This document shows, piece by piece, positions 17,476 to 25,783 of a DNA stretch of 64,000 nt (its first letter is position 1; each line of letters opens with the position of its first letter). Where the stretch lies: positions 67,501 to 131,500 of the forward strand of contig NZ_CP022192.1 of the NCBI RefSeq assembly GCF_003111685.1. The letters are read 5' to 3'. The position numbers were made by a program, and so were the translations under genes. This DNA comes from Alloyangia pacifica. Lineage in GTDB: Bacteria > Pseudomonadota > Alphaproteobacteria > Rhodobacterales > Rhodobacteraceae. The notes beneath the pieces were generated by a model. That model did no database searches. It saw only the letters and a program-made list of their open reading frames with translations, and was not told the origin of the DNA.

Positions 17476-17659
17476 GCAGTCTCCCTCCTGAATGAGATTT
17501 CTTCTTCCGACGCGCTGCGGCGGTTGGGGGGAGTATGGGTGCGCCGTCGCATACCGCTCAATACAGCCAATGGTGGGTATTCCCCGAAAGCCCCCGAAAG
17601 CGCAGCCTGCCACATAGTCGAAGCGCCGAAGGCGCCGCGACGGCAGAGGGAGAAAGACC

Positions 17660-18292
17660 ATGACAAGACACGCGTTTCTTGCCGCGGCGACGGGGCTGGC
17701 GCTGACAGCGACCGCTGCCGTCGCCGCCGACTTCTCGGACCCCACCTGGCCCTGCGTGCAGCGCAAGGTCGAAACCCTCTCGCCGGGCCTGATGTGGCCC
17801 GAGCCCCTGCCCGATGCGAAGCTCGAGGGCGCCAGCGGCGCGGCGGCGCGCGAGCTCTCCGAGCTGCTGGCGCTGCGCCGCGTCGATCTCGATACCGCCC
17901 GCACTGAGCTGGCCGCCTTCACCAAGGCCGAGGGGGACGCGATGCCGCTCATGGCGGCGGTCTTCTCGGGGGTCTTCGACCGGCTCTCGCACCGGCGCAC
18001 GCGCATTCTCAAGGGCATCGGGAAATTTTCCCTCGGGCAGATCGAGCTGTCGGAAAAGATCGACGCCGCCCGCGCCGAGATCGACGCGCAGATGGCCCTC
18101 GAGGCGCCCGATTACGACCGCGTCGACGCGCTCGAGGCGCAGATCGACTGGGATCAGCGCATTTTCACCGACCGCCAACACACGATCCGCTACCTCTGCG
18201 AAACGCCGCAGCTTCTCGAGCAGCGGCTCTATGCCATCGCCCAATTGCTGCACGAGGCGGGCAAGGCCGAGGACCCGGCGGACGGCGGCTGA
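17660..18292 (+). CDS. Secreted helical protein of unknown function
   Basis: A 210-residue protein with signal peptide [23 protein letters not shown], then [22 protein letters not shown] and a long helical body rich in Ala/Glu/Arg ([39 protein letters not shown]) suggesting coiled coils. It has two cysteines, one near each end (WPCVQ and YLCETP). It is divergent from adhI and is followed 33 bp later by the convergent SoxH-like gene. I do not recognise the family; its place between the xox and relay genes suggests a periplasmic accessory factor. Confidence 0.72.
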   Translation: MTRHAFLAAATGLALTATAAVAADFSDPTWPCVQRKVETLSPGLMWPEPLPDAKLEGASGAAARELSELLALRRVDLDTARTELAAFTKAEGDAMPLMAAVFSGVFDRLSHRRTRILKGIGKFSLGQIELSEKIDAARAEIDAQMALEAPDYDRVDALEAQIDWDQRIFTDRQHTIRYLCETPQLLEQRLYAIAQLLHEAGKAEDPADGG

Positions 18293-18325
18293 CCGCAGCC
18301 CCGCACCCGGCCGCCTCCGGCGGGC

Positions 18326-19333
18326 TCACTCCCACTCGAGTTCGGTGAAGGCCACGGTGGCGTTGCGCGCGTTGAACGCGTCGAAAAGCTGCCAGCGGTC
18401 CCGCTCCTCGCCGGCGATATGGGTGACCGCTTCCGACAGCCGCTCCCCCGCCGCCACCGCCGCCGCCGCGTCCCGCGCCAGAACGTCGAGGTAGCGCCCT
18501 ACCGGCGCCGCGCCCCCGGGCCAGTCCAGCACCGGCCCGCCATGGCCCGGCACGACGCGGGCGGCCCTGAGCTGCGCCAGATCTCCGAGCACCCGCTGCC
18601 AGCCCCGCAGGCTGCCGTCGAGCGGCGGGATGTGCCCCTCGACCACGAGATCCCCGGCAAAGAGCGTGCCGGTCGCCGTGTCGAGCACCGTGAGGTCGGT
18701 GCCGCTGTGCGCCTGCGGCCAGGCGCGCAGCTCCAGCTCCCGCCCGCCAAGGTCGAGCAAGGCCCGCTCGGCCACCTCCCGGTCAACCCGCGGCACCTCG
18801 GTGCCGAGAAAAGCCTCCGCCCCGATCAGAGCCTCGAACCTTTGCAGGTAGGTCTCCTGCCGCCGCGCCAGCGCCTGCGGCAGGCTTGCGTGGGAGAGCA
18901 CCTCTGCACCGGCGAAGGCCGAGGCCCCAAGCACGTGGTCCGGGTGCACATGGGTCAGCACGACGTAGGCCACCGGCAGATCGCTGCGCGCGCGGATCGC
19001 CCGCCAGAGCGCCTCGCCCATCCAGGCCGCCGAGCCGCTGTCGATGACGGCCACCGCCCGCGTGCCGATGACGAAGCCGAGGTTGGTCGTATCGCCGCGG
19101 TTGGCGGCGTTCGGCTCGGCCACCGCGCCGTGGTGCACGAAGACGCCGGGGGCGACCTCGGTCACTGCCAGCGCCGCGCCGGCGGGGCGGCACTTGGCGC
19201 CGGCCACGGGACGCGCCTCGAGCGCGGCAACACAGCCCGCCCGGTCTGCCGCCTCAAAGCCCGGCAGCAGCGCGGCGCGGCAGGGCGGCTCGCCCGCCAG
19301 CCCCGCGCAGAGCATCACGATGGCCTCGAACAT
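18326..19333 (-). CDS. Quinoprotein relay system zinc metallohydrolase (SoxH-like)
   Basis: A 335-residue secreted metallo-beta-lactamase-fold protein. The zinc motif H-X-H-X-D-H is present in LTHVHPDHVLG; later ligands are likely His in AQAHSGTDLTV and the Asp/His in LFAGDLVVEGHIPP and VVPGHGGPV. Start 19333 gives a short leader (MFEAIVMLCAGLAGEPPCRAA). It resembles the family named quinoprotein relay system zinc metallohydrolase, relatives of SoxH found with PQQ dehydrogenases and with the fused SoxYZ-like carrier that is divergently encoded next door (19485). Substrate unknown; action on a carrier-bound intermediate is the family hypothesis. Confidence 0.85.
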   Translation of the reverse strand: MFEAIVMLCAGLAGEPPCRAALLPGFEAADRAGCVAALEARPVAGAKCRPAGAALAVTEVAPGVFVHHGAVAEPNAANRGDTTNLGFVIGTRAVAVIDSGSAAWMGEALWRAIRARSDLPVAYVVLTHVHPDHVLGASAFAGAEVLSHASLPQALARRQETYLQRFEALIGAEAFLGTEVPRVDREVAERALLDLGGRELELRAWPQAHSGTDLTVLDTATGTLFAGDLVVEGHIPPLDGSLRGWQRVLGDLAQLRAARVVPGHGGPVLDWPGGAAPVGRYLDVLARDAAAAVAAGERLSEAVTHIAGEERDRWQLFDAFNARNATVAFTELEWE

Positions 19334-19484
19334 GCCGCCTCCCGTTTCACCACGCGCCGTGTCGGGACCGAACCTGGCGCCCCGGCGCGGCGCGATCCAT
19401 ACCGACCTTGCGCTCGGTAGCCCCCTGCCCCGCCGCGGCCTAGACTGCCTCGACCCAGACCCGACCCGGTCCAGGAGGAGCCCC

Positions 19485-20306
19485 ATGCCGCGCGACACCA
19501 TCCCCGCCGCCCTGCTCGCCGCCGCCCTCGCCCTGCCCGTGCAGGCCGCCGAGACCGCCGGCACGCCGCTGCAGGACAGTCCCACCTGGGAGGAGCTGCG
19601 CCCCGACATCACCGGCGACGCCGCCATCACCCCCGCGGGCGGCCTCTTCACCGTCGAGGCCCCCTACCGCGCCGAGGACGCCGCCACCGTGCCGCTGCAC
19701 ATCGTGCAGACCGACCCGTCGCTGCCGATCGAGCGCGCCACGGTGGTAATCGACGAGAATCCCTCGCCGGTTGCCGGCACCTTCACCTTCGGCAGCGCCA
19801 TGGCGCCGCTCGATTTCGGGCTGCGGCTGCGGGTGAACGCCTATTCCAACGTGCGGGTGATCGCCGAGACACCGCAGGGCCTGCGCATGGACGGGCGCTA
19901 CGTGAAGGCCTCGGGCGGCTGCTCGGCCCCGGCCAGCAAGGCGGGAGACGAGGCGCTGGCCGATCTGGGGCGGATGAAGCTGCGGCTTTTCGGCCCGGCC
20001 GAGGACCACTCCCCGCAGCAGTCCACGGCCCGGCGCGAGGCGCAGATCCAGATCCGCCATCCCAACTTCTCGGGGCTGCAGCGCGACCAGATCACCCAGC
20101 TCTTCATCCCCGCGCATTTCATCGACCATCTCGAGGTCTGGCAGGGACAGGAGATGCTCTTTGCCATGGACGGCGGCATTTCCATCTCGGAAAACCCCGC
20201 CTTCCGGTTCACCTACGCCGACAACGGCGCACCGGTGCTGCGGGTGACCGCGACCGACACCGAGGGGAACGTCTTCGACTCGGAGCTGCCGAAAGCGGGC
20301 GGCTAG
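19485..20306 (+). CDS. Quinoprotein-associated fused SoxYZ-like carrier protein
   Basis: A 273-residue secreted protein. Signal peptide MPRDTIPAALLAAALALPVQA; a SoxY-like first half ending at the carrier-type cysteine Cys146 in KASGGCSAPASK; a SoxZ-like second half (QIQIRHPNFSGLQRDQ, FIDHLEVWQGQEMLFAMDGGISISENPAFRFTY). In true SoxYZ the GGC cysteine carries sulfur intermediates; here the two subunits are fused and the cysteine is internal. An AGGAGG-like site precedes the ATG. It is divergent from the SoxH-like hydrolase, the partner family. No other sox genes are visible, so a role in a quinoprotein electron or intermediate relay is more likely than sulfur oxidation. Confidence 0.87.
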   Translation: MPRDTIPAALLAAALALPVQAAETAGTPLQDSPTWEELRPDITGDAAITPAGGLFTVEAPYRAEDAATVPLHIVQTDPSLPIERATVVIDENPSPVAGTFTFGSAMAPLDFGLRLRVNAYSNVRVIAETPQGLRMDGRYVKASGGCSAPASKAGDEALADLGRMKLRLFGPAEDHSPQQSTARREAQIQIRHPNFSGLQRDQITQLFIPAHFIDHLEVWQGQEMLFAMDGGISISENPAFRFTYADNGAPVLRVTATDTEGNVFDSELPKAGG

Positions 20307-20346
20307 GGCCGCGCGCCCGCGTGCACAAACGCGCTCAGCACGGGTC

Positions 20347-20862
20347 TCAGGATGGCGGCGCGGGCGGATGGCGCAGGCGGTTGTCGTCGTCGATGAGCCG
20401 CAGCCGGTGCGGCAGCGCCTCCCCCCAGCGCCAGAGCACGAGGTTGCGTGCCGCCGCGCGGGCGCCGGGCGCAAAGCTCGGCACGCGCATTCCGCAATAG
20501 CCCAACGCCAGCACCCGCTCGGCCAGGTCCTGCGTCGGAGCGCTGCCTTGCATCGCCTGCCGCGCCGCCCAGTCGGGCAGGGCCAGATCCCCGGGCCGTG
20601 CACCGATTTGCGCCAGCGTCGCCACGTCGCAGGCGTCAAAAAGCGGATCGAGATCGGCCTCCACCGCCACCAGCGTCACCGGGGCGAACTGCCCGGCCTG
20701 CTGCACCTCGTTCAGTGCCGTCTCGACGCTGTCGGCAAGGTAGAGCGCCGCCCGGCCGACCCGGTTGAAGCGCCCGCCGAAGCGCTCGGCCCCCTCGCCC
20801 GACAAGGGCCGATAGGCCCAATAGGGCGAGAGCGCGCGGTAGAGCGTGCCGCGGAACTGCAT
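20347..20862 (-). CDS. RES-domain toxin (NAD+-degrading family)
   Basis: A 171-residue RES-family protein. The Arg at the start (YRALSP), the GGRFNRVGRAALYLADSVETALNEV block with its Tyr and Glu, and the C-terminal GYCGMRVPSF match the RES toxin core, whose characterised members break down NAD+. It follows the Xre/MbcA antitoxin with a TGATG junction (20860-20864), the usual antitoxin-first order. It lies between the quinoprotein relay genes and the flh operon and may stabilise the replicon. Confidence 0.87.
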   Translation of the reverse strand: MQFRGTLYRALSPYWAYRPLSGEGAERFGGRFNRVGRAALYLADSVETALNEVQQAGQFAPVTLVAVEADLDPLFDACDVATLAQIGARPGDLALPDWAARQAMQGSAPTQDLAERVLALGYCGMRVPSFAPGARAAARNLVLWRWGEALPHRLRLIDDDNRLRHPPAPPS

Positions 20863-21212
20863 CAGGCGGGGATGCCGGCGTCGAGCCTGTCGAGATAGAG
20901 GTGCACCCAGTCGGCGTGGCCATCGCGCACAAGCTGCATCGCCGTCGCCTCGCCAAAGCCCGAAAGCGGCGCCGAACGGTACCAGGCATAGGCCAGCAGG
21001 TCCGAGCCGAAGCGCGGCGCGACGCGGTTGACGATCTCGACCATCTCGCGCAGGCGCTTCTGGGTGCGCGGGTTGCCCACCCGGTTCGCCCGGGTCAGCG
21101 CGTCGCGCCCGAGCCCGGCGGTCTGGGCGATCTCGTCCACCGTGGTGCGCAGGCTCTGCGCCATCAGCCGCGGGGCAAAGAGCCCGTCATCCGAAACACC
21201 GCGAAGATCCAT
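20862..21212 (-). CDS. Xre/MbcA/ParS-type antitoxin of the RES toxin
   Basis: About 116 residues: an N-terminal helix-turn-helix (TTVDEIAQTAGLGRDALTRANRVGNPRTQKRLREMVEIVNRV) and a C-terminal DUF2384-like toxin-binding domain (YRSAPLSGFGEATAMQLVRDGHADWVHLYLDRLDAGIPA). I chose 21212 because GGGTGG precedes it; ATG 21224 is an alternative. The inverted repeat TGACG-N7-CGTCA just upstream (21227-21243) is a plausible autoregulatory operator, as expected for these modules. Confidence 0.85.
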   Translation of the reverse strand: MDLRGVSDDGLFAPRLMAQSLRTTVDEIAQTAGLGRDALTRANRVGNPRTQKRLREMVEIVNRVAPRFGSDLLAYAWYRSAPLSGFGEATAMQLVRDGHADWVHLYLDRLDAGIPA

Positions 21213-21226
21213 TTTGCCACCCATTA

Positions 21227-21243
21227 TGACGTGATATTCGTCA
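21227..21243. promoter_or_regulatory. Candidate operator of the toxin-antitoxin module
   Basis: Perfect inverted repeat TGACG-N7-CGTCA directly upstream of the antitoxin start, in a short AT-rich stretch. Autorepression by the antitoxin is inferred from family behaviour. Confidence 0.5.
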
Positions 21244-21280
21244 ATATGGGTGGCATAGCGGAAGAGGTCAAGCCTTGCGG

Positions 21281-21634
21281 TCAGAAGAAGCAGACCACCT
21301 CGGCCTCGGCCTGTGCCCGGCGCAACTCGGCGACGATGCCATCGGCCATGGCCGAGCTGTTGAAGATCGCCATGCGCTCGCCGCCGGTGAGCCGCAGCGA
21401 CAGCACCGTCTCGGCCTCGACGTATTTGTCATAGGGCAGGATGGCGGCGATCTCGTCGATCGAGCAGGCGCATTTGCGCAGGCTCTCGCGGCTCTGGCCG
21501 TTCGCGGCCATGCAGCCGAAGACGTAATCGGCGCGCACCTCGGTCGGGTAGTCGTTGAGCCGCTCGGCCACCCCCTGCGCCGAGAGCGCCGCCGGGCCGC
21601 AGAGCGCCAGAAGCAGAACCACCCGCCGGATCAT
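21281..21634 (-). CDS. Small secreted cysteine-containing protein of unknown function
   Basis: A 117-residue protein with signal peptide MIRRVVLLLALCGPAALSA. The mature part has a cysteine cluster (FGCMAANGQSRESLRKCACSIDEIAAIL) and ends in VVCFF. The C-X14-C-X-C spacing could hold a metal or disulfides. It overlaps the upstream gene by ATGA (21631-21634) and is the last gene of the flh-led minus-strand run. The family is not recognised; it seems to belong to the periplasmic C1 machinery by position. Confidence 0.7.
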   Translation of the reverse strand: MIRRVVLLLALCGPAALSAQGVAERLNDYPTEVRADYVFGCMAANGQSRESLRKCACSIDEIAAILPYDKYVEAETVLSLRLTGGERMAIFNSSAMADGIVAELRRAQAEAEVVCFF

Positions 21635-22302
21635 TGCGCCGCCACCTCGTCGAAGCGCAGCTCCGAAAGATAGCCCCCCTGCGCGCCCTCGGCGCCCGGC
21701 GCCTCGGCGATCAGGCTCAGGTACCAGCCCGGCACCGCCTCGGACATGGTGACCCGCAGCTCGAGATCGCCGAAGCCCATCATCCGTGCCCGGTTCGGAT
21801 CCTCGGCAAAGGGGCGCAGGGTAACGGTGCGCGTCTCGATGGTCTTGCTGCCGTAGCTGGCCTGCCCGGTCTCGACCTCGGCGGGGCGCACCAGCGACTC
21901 CTTGATCCGGTTGCGGATGTAGAAGGGCGAGCCGCCGGCGGTCTCGGCCATGTCGCGGATCACCGTCTCGTAGAAATACATGATCATCGGGTTGCCGACG
22001 CTGGCCGGGAAGCTGCCGAGGTTGCGGTGCTTGCCGTCCTTCAGGAACTGCAGGTTGGCGATCCGCGCCTCGGGCGTCTGCTCGAACGAGAGCGCGATCT
22101 CGCCGCTGCCGGTCTCGGCCGCCTCGGGCAGCAGGCCGTTCTGCACGGCGCGGCTGTAATGCAGCACCGAGCCGGCAGCGATGCTGTCGAGCGTGCCTTC
22201 CTTGAACAGCAGCTCATAGGTCTGCTCCGCCTCGGTGGTGGCCGCGGCTGCGGGCAGCGCGAGCGCCCCCAGCACGGCAATCAGGGCCAGTTTCCTGCGC
22301 AT
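21631..22302 (-). CDS. Secreted protein of unknown function
   Basis: A 223-residue protein with signal peptide MRRKLALIAVLGALALPAAAA and a beta-rich mature domain: TYELLFKEGTLDSIAAGSVLHYSR, SFPASVGNPMIMYFYETVIRDMAE, FYIRNRIKESLV and MMGFGDLELRVTMSEAVPGWYLSLIAEAPG. It has no cysteines. It lies 96 bp after flhS and is coupled to the small cysteine protein at 21281-21634. I do not recognise a characterised family. A periplasmic role in the formaldehyde/methanol system is inferred from the operon. Confidence 0.7.
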   Translation of the reverse strand: MRRKLALIAVLGALALPAAAATTEAEQTYELLFKEGTLDSIAAGSVLHYSRAVQNGLLPEAAETGSGEIALSFEQTPEARIANLQFLKDGKHRNLGSFPASVGNPMIMYFYETVIRDMAETAGGSPFYIRNRIKESLVRPAEVETGQASYGSKTIETRTVTLRPFAEDPNRARMMGFGDLELRVTMSEAVPGWYLSLIAEAPGAEGAQGGYLSELRFDEVAAQ

Positions 22303-22398
22303 GGCGCGACTCCTCCCGCGTGGTCTCCCAGTGCGCAGCCTACCCCCCCTGCCCTGCCTGTCATTGCCGACTTTTGTCGGTGCCCGCCACGTCGCACC

Positions 22399-24624
22399 CT
22401 AGACCTCCGGCGACTGCCAGCGCACCTTCCAGTCGATCAGCGAGCGCAGACGGGCCAGCTGCACCGGCTTGGTCAGCACCGAGAACCCCTGCGCCGCGCC
22501 CTTTTTCAGCAGCCCGTTGCCGCGGTTGGCGGTGATCATGATCGCCGGCACCTGCGCCCCGCTGGCGCGGCGGATCTCGGCGATCGCCACGTCGCCGGTC
22601 TCGCCGCCGTCGAGCTGGTAGTCGGCGAGGATGATGTCCGGCGGCATGCCCATGTCGCGCACGTGCCCCAGCGCCTCGGAGATCGAGCGCGCCGCCAGCA
22701 CGCTCGCGCCCCATTGCTCGAGCTTCTGCGAGAAGGCGAAGAGCACGTCCGGGTCGTTCTCCACCAGCAGCACGATGTGGTCCATCTCGTAGGCCACGGC
22801 CGGGGCGCGCTCGCGGTCGTCCTCGGGGGCGGCGCGGCGACCCTCGACCACCTCCATCTCGATGCTGAAGACCGAGCCCGCGCCGGGCTTGGAGCGCACC
22901 CGAACCTGGTGGCCGAGCTGGCGGCAGGTCCGGTCGACGATCGACAGCCCCAGCCCCACCCCCGAGCCGAGCGGCACGTTGTCGGCGCGGGCGAACTCCT
23001 CGAAGATGCGCTTCTGGTCCTTGCGCGAGATGCCGATGCCGGTGTCCCAGACCTGCAGCTCGATGCGCCCGCCGCGGCGCCGGCAGCCGACCAGCACCCG
23101 GCCGCCCTCGGGGGTGTATTGCAGCGCGTTGACCACGAGGTTCTGGATCGAGCGCAGCAGGTAGACCGGATCGGAGCGCACGAAGACCATGCTCGGCACC
23201 ACGTCGAGCCGCACGCCGCGGCGCTGCGCCACCGGCACCTGATCCTCCCAGACGCTGCGCATTAGCGTGCCAAGGCAAAGCTCGGAGGGGGTCAGCGCCT
23301 TGTCGGCGCTCTCGAGCCGCGAGATGTCGAGCAGCGAATGCAGCAGCTGCTCGATCGAGGTGAACGAGCCTTCGAGCCGCTCCACCGTCGGCGCAAAGCG
23401 CGTGTTGGCTGCGGCATCGAGCAGGGTCGCGATGAGCAGCTTGGCCGCGTTGATCGGCTGCAGCAGGTCGTGGCTGGCGGCGGCAAGAAAGCGGGTCTTC
23501 GACGAGACCGCCGCCTCGGCCCGCTCTTTGGCCAGCCGCAGCTCCTCCTCGACCCGGGCCATTTCCTCGAACTGCAGGCGCAGCTGCGCGTTGGCGCGGG
23601 TCAGCTCGGCGGTGCGCTCGATCACCCGGTTCTCGAGCATCACCGTGGCGCGGGTTTCCAGCGTCACGTCCTTCAGCTCCAGCAGCACCCCGCCGTCGGG
23701 CAGCCGGTGGGCGTGCAGGTCCAGCATCCGCCCCGAGGCGTGGCGCAGCCGCCGCCGCAACCGCCCCTGCCGCTCCAGCCGGTCGAGCCAATGGGCGATG
23801 TCATGCTCGGCCGCCTCGGTGATCAGCCCGTGCTGGGCGACGTAATCGAGCATCCGCGCCAGCGCGACCCCCTTTTGCAGCACCGTGTAGGGCAGCCCCA
23901 GAAGCTGGCGGAACTGCTGGTTGAACATCATCACCGCGCCCTCGGGCGAAAACGTGCAGACCCCCGATGTCATGTTCTCGAAGACCGCCTGCAGGTAATC
24001 CGCCTGCCGGTCGATCAGGCTTTCCTTCTCGGACCGGTTGCGGCGCAGGATGGCGGTCATCTCGGTGAGCAGCAGCACGATGTTCTCGTCGCTCGTGCGC
24101 TGCAGGTTGATCTGGTACCAGCGGTCGCCGGTCAGCTCGATCACCAGCGAGACCACCGAGGCCCCTGCCCTGCCCCGCCGCGCCTGTGCCAGCGCCGCGT
24201 CGAAGCTGCCCTCGACGCTCACCAGATGCGCGCTCCTGGCCATGGCCGAAAGACAGGCGCCGATCTCGAGCCCCGGCCGCAGCTGCTCGGAGATGTCGGG
24301 CAACAGCCGCTGGAAGTTGTCGTTGCAGACCTCGAGCCGCCCGCCGGTGAACAGCGCCACCCCGCCATCGAGCGCCGCAAGCGCATCGGCGAGGTTCTTG
24401 CGCATCCGCTCGGAATCGTGCCGGGCGTGGCGCAGCGCATCCGTGGTCAGCTCGAGATCGCGGGTCTTGGCCCAGACCTGCGCCTGCAGCGCGATGGCCG
24501 ACTGGAACGCACCATAGGCGGTGCTGCCGATCTCGTGCTGCCGGTTGGCACGGCGGATCAGCGCGTCGATGATCTTGGCCTGCCGGGCGACCTGGTTCTC
24601 GAGCGGCTCGTTGGGGTCGATCAT
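22399..24624 (-). CDS. flhS: FlhS-like hybrid sensor histidine kinase
   Basis: A 741-residue cytoplasmic-looking kinase without an evident transmembrane segment. In order: an N-terminal helical region, two PAS-like domains (around ALAALDGGVALFTGGRLEVCNDNFQRLL and VFENMTSGVCTFSPEGAVMMFNQQFRQLLGLP), a coiled segment, HisKA with the phosphorylated His in AAASHDLLQPINAAKLLI, HATPase_c with DTGIGIS and GSGVGLGLSIV, and a C-terminal receiver whose Asp lies in IILADYQLDGGE. The layout matches FlhS/RfdS, which controls glutathione-dependent formaldehyde oxidation. It overlaps the FIST gene by ATGA (24621-24624) and is paired with the LuxR-type FlhR upstream. Confidence 0.87.
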   Translation of the reverse strand: MIDPNEPLENQVARQAKIIDALIRRANRQHEIGSTAYGAFQSAIALQAQVWAKTRDLELTTDALRHARHDSERMRKNLADALAALDGGVALFTGGRLEVCNDNFQRLLPDISEQLRPGLEIGACLSAMARSAHLVSVEGSFDAALAQARRGRAGASVVSLVIELTGDRWYQINLQRTSDENIVLLLTEMTAILRRNRSEKESLIDRQADYLQAVFENMTSGVCTFSPEGAVMMFNQQFRQLLGLPYTVLQKGVALARMLDYVAQHGLITEAAEHDIAHWLDRLERQGRLRRRLRHASGRMLDLHAHRLPDGGVLLELKDVTLETRATVMLENRVIERTAELTRANAQLRLQFEEMARVEEELRLAKERAEAAVSSKTRFLAAASHDLLQPINAAKLLIATLLDAAANTRFAPTVERLEGSFTSIEQLLHSLLDISRLESADKALTPSELCLGTLMRSVWEDQVPVAQRRGVRLDVVPSMVFVRSDPVYLLRSIQNLVVNALQYTPEGGRVLVGCRRRGGRIELQVWDTGIGISRKDQKRIFEEFARADNVPLGSGVGLGLSIVDRTCRQLGHQVRVRSKPGAGSVFSIEMEVVEGRRAAPEDDRERAPAVAYEMDHIVLLVENDPDVLFAFSQKLEQWGASVLAARSISEALGHVRDMGMPPDIILADYQLDGGETGDVAIAEIRRASGAQVPAIMITANRGNGLLKKGAAQGFSVLTKPVQLARLRSLIDWKVRWQSPEV

Positions 24625-25778
24625 GCGAAATCGCGCCTCCCCGGCTCGAAGAAGGCGACGCCGACGAAGGTCTGGTTCACATGGACCCCGCAATGCTGCT
24701 CGCCGTAGGTGTTGAACCCCAGCACCCGGCGGCGCCGGAAGATCTCGCTCACCGCCGGGGCGAGCTGCTTCTGCTCGATCTCCAGCTTGCGCAGCACGCA
24801 GTCGAAGCCGAGCACGAAATCCGGCGGCGCGTCCTGCGGGCCGGTAACGTCGAGCTCGTGCTCGAGCGTCTCGAGGATCTCCTTGCCCCGGCCCAGCGTC
24901 AGGATCAGCCCGTCGTCGATCGCCCCGAGGAAGGACAGCGCGTGCGAGCTTGGCGCGCCATGCACCGCGCGCACGTGGTAGTTCATGTTCTGCCGCACCA
25001 GCATCGGGTTTTCGGCAAAGACCTGCGGCGACAGCCGCTCGACCGGCACGCCGACGATCCGCGCGTATTCCAGCGCCGCGGGGGCACCGTTGATTTCGAA
25101 GACCAGCCGCTCCTCGGGCAGCGCGCGGGTCACCACCATCTGCTCGTCGGTGGGCAGGAAATGGTCGAAGCCGAGGCCACGGAATTCCAGATCGGTTTCA
25201 ACCAGAAGGAGAACGGCCGCATTGCTGTGGAACCGCCCGTCGTGCAGAACGAAGGTCTCCTTAAAGGCAAGATTGTCCCCCGCCGAGCCGCCGAAGACCG
25301 GCACCTCGCCAAGCGCCGCCTCGAGCGTGGCGACCAGCATCTCTTCTTGCTTGGCCAGCCCGTCGGCAAAGATCAGGGCCAGCCGGTTCCAGCCGGCGGT
25401 GCGGCGGAAGCGCCCCGCGTGGCTGCGCACCTCCGCGGCAATGGATTTCATCAGCAAGGGTTTCAGCGGCGAGATCAGCATCGAAGCGCAGCGGAAATGC
25501 TCGCGCGGGAAGGCCAGCAGCAGCAGCGCCCCGGTCTCGTAGCCCTCTTGGGTGATCGTCCCGGCGGTGGTGCAGCCAAAGACCGGAACCCCGCCCGCCC
25601 CCTCTTCGAGCGCCTGCGCCACGGCGTCCAGCACCAGCCCCTCGGGCATGAAGGCGAGGATGAAGCAGGTGTCGGACAGGTCGAGCACCGCCAGCGCTTC
25701 GCGGACGGCACCCGCGGCCTCGGTCCGGTACGAGACCGCGATGCGGACGAAGCGCGGCAACAGGCGGTCTGGCGCCAT
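24621..25778 (-). CDS. FIST-domain sensory protein
   Basis: A 385-residue protein with FIST_N (GCTTAGTITQEGYETGALLLLAFP, FGGSAGDNLAFKETFVLHDGRFHSNAAVLLLVET) and FIST_C (AALEYARIVGVPVERL, NYHVRAVHGAPSSHALSFLGAIDDGLILTLGRG, CVLRKLE, VLGFNTYGEQHCGVHVNQTFVGVAFFEPG). FIST proteins are proposed small-ligand sensors in signal transduction. It begins 5 bp after flhR and overlaps flhS, so it is the middle gene of a three-gene regulatory operon. It may present the signal (for example a C1 metabolite) to FlhS; this is inference. Confidence 0.87.
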   Translation of the reverse strand: MAPDRLLPRFVRIAVSYRTEAAGAVREALAVLDLSDTCFILAFMPEGLVLDAVAQALEEGAGGVPVFGCTTAGTITQEGYETGALLLLAFPREHFRCASMLISPLKPLLMKSIAAEVRSHAGRFRRTAGWNRLALIFADGLAKQEEMLVATLEAALGEVPVFGGSAGDNLAFKETFVLHDGRFHSNAAVLLLVETDLEFRGLGFDHFLPTDEQMVVTRALPEERLVFEINGAPAALEYARIVGVPVERLSPQVFAENPMLVRQNMNYHVRAVHGAPSSHALSFLGAIDDGLILTLGRGKEILETLEHELDVTGPQDAPPDFVLGFDCVLRKLEIEQKQLAPAVSEIFRRRRVLGFNTYGEQHCGVHVNQTFVGVAFFEPGRRDFA

Positions 25779-25783
25779 ATGGG

